Source: Metopolophium dirhodum (taxonomy: Eukaryota; Arthropoda; Insecta; Hemiptera; Aphididae). From it: a DNA stretch of 64,000 nucleotides. Location of the stretch: NCBI RefSeq assembly GCF_019925205.1, contig NC_083567.1:17732001-17796000 (forward strand). The letters run 5' to 3'. The number at the start of each line of letters is the position of its first letter. Positions within the stretch are counted from its first letter, which is position 1. Made by a program: the position numbers and the translations under genes. Shown piece by piece: positions 61,826 through 64,000 of the stretch. A model generated the notes under the pieces. That model did no database searches and was not told the DNA's origin. It saw only the letters and a list, made by a program, of their open reading frames with translations.

Positions 61826-62426
61826 AAAATAATGTCATTTTAAATGACATTCTTTAAATAATAAAATAATGACATTCTGTAACCCTTATAGATCATAATA
61901 ATATATACAAATATACAATGTAAACATATATTGTACAACGTTGTCAACGTATAATATATAATATGGACATATGGTCTTAGGTGGAATCCAACCCCCCACC
62001 CTTGGATAGGTACTGTAGGTTCAGAAAATGAAAGGGAAATTTTGCATCGTTGTTTTGAATTTTTTAAATGATTTTTTAAGTATTATCATAGACCTATAAT
62101 ATAATAAATTATATATTATATAAATTATATAAATTATATTGTACGTATTGTATTTATACCATAGGATATTCTATGTTTATACGTTTTATGAGTATTATCA
62201 TCCGCGCCAACATCACTGATGTCAGAATATTTATAATAATATGTACATTGATAAGTTGTGTTTAACAGATGTTAACACTTATCAATTCGTACTAAAAAAT
62301 AATTTACTGTAATATATTCAATATTGTGCACTGCATTTCTTATAGCCTGTAGGTAATAAATGTAAAATTGTAACACCAAGCCTTCAATATTTATGCAACG
62401 CTTTGTTATTCTGTGTTTTTTATTAG
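61826..62426. other. Upstream region of WASp
   Basis: AT-rich; ATTGATAAGT (62,247) and ACTTATCAAT (62,276) form a short imperfect hairpin. A noncoding first exon and promoter of WASp may be here, but I could not place them. Confidence 0.45.
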
Positions 62427-63794
62427 CACCAGTGAACCAATAACAGTTATAATGAAACCAGGACTATATCATGAACAAAAATGTTCACAGCTATTAACTA
62501 AGGATGAAAATGAATCTGTGTTACAACTATTGGGTCCAAAATGTCAAGTAAATTATTTTTATTGTTTGTAATTGATAGAATTTTTACTATAATTATACAA
62601 TACTGACAATTTTGCTATTAATTTTCTTTAGAGTTTAGCTATGGCTGTAGTTCAGTTTTTCAGCACTGATGGTCCTGAAGGTACTGAATGGAGGCAAAAG
62701 AATTTTGGAATTCTTTGTTTTGTCAGAGATCCGAATAGGAAGTCATATTATTTTCGATTGTATTGCCCAATAAGACACCAATTATTGTGGGAACATGAAA
62801 TGTATAATGGATTGCAATACCAAAGTTCTGCTAAATTTTTCCATTGTTTTGAAGCCGAGGTAAATCGAAATAACTAGAATTTATATTAGTCCAATTGTTT
62901 TTGTCCGTTAGAAAATATGTCCACTTAACAGAATTTTACTGAAATTATGAATCATTTTCTGGTAGAGATATTTCTTGAAACTACTTAGAGTTTTTTTTAT
63001 AAGAACAACATTTGAAAAATACTATATCAATGTCATTAACTGAGACCACAAAATAGTTCAGTTTTATTCAACTAAATAAAATATTAATATTGTCTTCATC
63101 TAGGCTTATAAGATATTTGAATCTTATTAATTATTTTAAATACTTAAAACTTAATAAATATGAAATAACTGATAGTTTAATAATTGAAAAAAGTGAAAAT
63201 AATTCATTAAAATGTTCAATTAAAGATGAATGCCACACCCGTCTGTTATCTTAGTCGTACAAACTTAAAAAATTTGCTCTCAGTAGAACCAGATTTGTGT
63301 CGTTCGATTTAATGTTAGAGTTAATTGACCTATTATTAAACTTTTGCTAGCTGGATTTTTACAATATTTCAATTCAACAAAATAAGCAATATAAGCATTT
63401 CTTAATTGTAATATTTTACATACCCATTACTTGCTTGAAAATTGAAATATTGTAAAAATCCAACGAATAAACACAGATTAAGTTCTTACCTTTAAGTTTG
63501 ATACTAGATCAATTCACTTTAATATTAAACCCACAGCACAAAATTAGTTCTGCTGATTGCACATTTGCTACATTATCTGTTGTACAAACAGATGGAGACA
63601 ACAAATGCAAGTTTGACTTACTCTTAGTGTATATTAAAAATTAAATATTTTATAAATATGTATATGTTAATCATATTATAAATATTTAATATAGGAATGT
63701 ATAGTTGGGTTCAATTTTGCAAGTGAAGATGAAGCTGCAGTGTTTGAAGAGACAGTAATTAATTTACAAAGAAGAAGACGAGAAAAACGATTGG
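62427..63794 (+). CDS. WASp: WASp (Wiskott-Aldrich syndrome protein), 5' part
   Basis: WASp activates the Arp2/3 complex to nucleate branched actin downstream of Cdc42 and SH3 adaptors. Three exons are visible: 62427-62547, 62632-62859, 63695-63794, and the gene continues past the window. They encode the WH1/EVH1 domain: CSQLLTKDENESVLQLLGPK, SLAMAVVQFFST, FGILCFVRDPNRKSYYFRLY, QLLWEHEMYNGLQYQSS, then ECIVGFNFASEDEAAVFEE and a basic QRRRREKR. The last exon ends in phase 1 at a GTAAC donor. The ATG at 62,452 is in frame, but the frame is also open back to the acceptor at 62,426, so an upstream coding exon may supply the true start. The GBD, proline-rich and VCA regions lie outside. Confidence 0.9.
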
Positions 63795-64000
63795 GTAACT
63801 TAATTTTTAATTTTATTGAAAAAAATTTTAAATTTGTTGATATATCATTAGGTATATCAACATGTGTTTATACATATTAATTAATATTGGCATAACTTAT
63901 TGTAAAATAAAGTAAAGATTATAAGGTATTTTATTAATTTATTAGTCAGTAACTTAATATTTAATAATCATTTTAGCTGAGGTGATGATATTTTAGTTTA
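63795..64000 (+). other. WASp intron, continues past the window
   Basis: AT-rich intron. Acceptor-like TTTTAG sites end at 63,976 and 63,996; the first would read into a stop within a few codons in the required phase, so it is probably not used. Confidence 0.5.

Overview
The window is nuclear DNA of an insect, most probably an aphid (Hemiptera). It is very AT-rich. Genes are split by short GT..AG introns, and the space between them is crowded with short inverted-repeat transposons. The encoded proteins (Src64B, Cdt1, an axotactin-like neurexin, WASp) look insect. The aphid assignment rests on general sequence character and is an inference; the species cannot be named from the sequence.

Layout. 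1-2.2 kb is the edge of a satellite array built from alternating ~240 bp and ~140-160 bp units. 2.4-12 kb has no convincing gene but holds a tRNA-derived SINE with target-site duplication, a TTAA MITE, an 81-bp perfect tandem duplication, a LINE tail with its unoccupied paralogue, and a decayed hAT/ZMYM-type fragment. 12.07-16.93 kb is a large inverted-repeat element (arms ~1.3-1.4 kb, each with ~540 bp internal repeats) around a decayed core; fragments of it recur at 26.8, 39.6 and 58.9 kb. 17.1-17.7 kb has an unidentified reading frame on the minus strand. 19.2-22.0 kb is a complete Src64B-type tyrosine kinase gene. 22-29.9 kb is intergenic with MITEs, one nested at a TTAA inside a fragment of the inverted-repeat family.

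29.9-38 kb is a compact three-gene cluster: RAB5IF/OPTI (plus) converges on mRpL52 (minus), which is head-to-head with Cdt1 (plus) across ~620 bp. 42.2-44.9 kb is RPAIN (RPA-interacting protein). 45.4-58.0 kb is a 29-exon axotactin-like gene predicted to encode 1,846 residues (signal peptide, Kunitz, six laminin-G, four EGF, one fibrinogen-like domain, one transmembrane helix). Its fourth intron carries an internally deleted hAT transposon and a hAT MITE with a perfect 8-bp duplication. 58-62.4 kb is 3' flank and repeats, including a broken jockey-type LINE. 62.4-64 kb is the 5' part of WASp (WH1 domain), which runs off the window.

The genes do not form one pathway, though two (Cdt1, RPAIN) belong to DNA replication and two (Src64B, WASp) to tyrosine-kinase/actin signalling. 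All spliced models were built by hand from consensus splice sites, reading-frame continuity and remembered family architecture; no alignment was run. I found no clearly new biological system. The best candidates for undescribed biology are the large inverted-repeat element family, the satellite higher-order structure, the 17 kb unidentified frame, and the duplicated modules at 7.5/8.6 kb and 9.3 kb.
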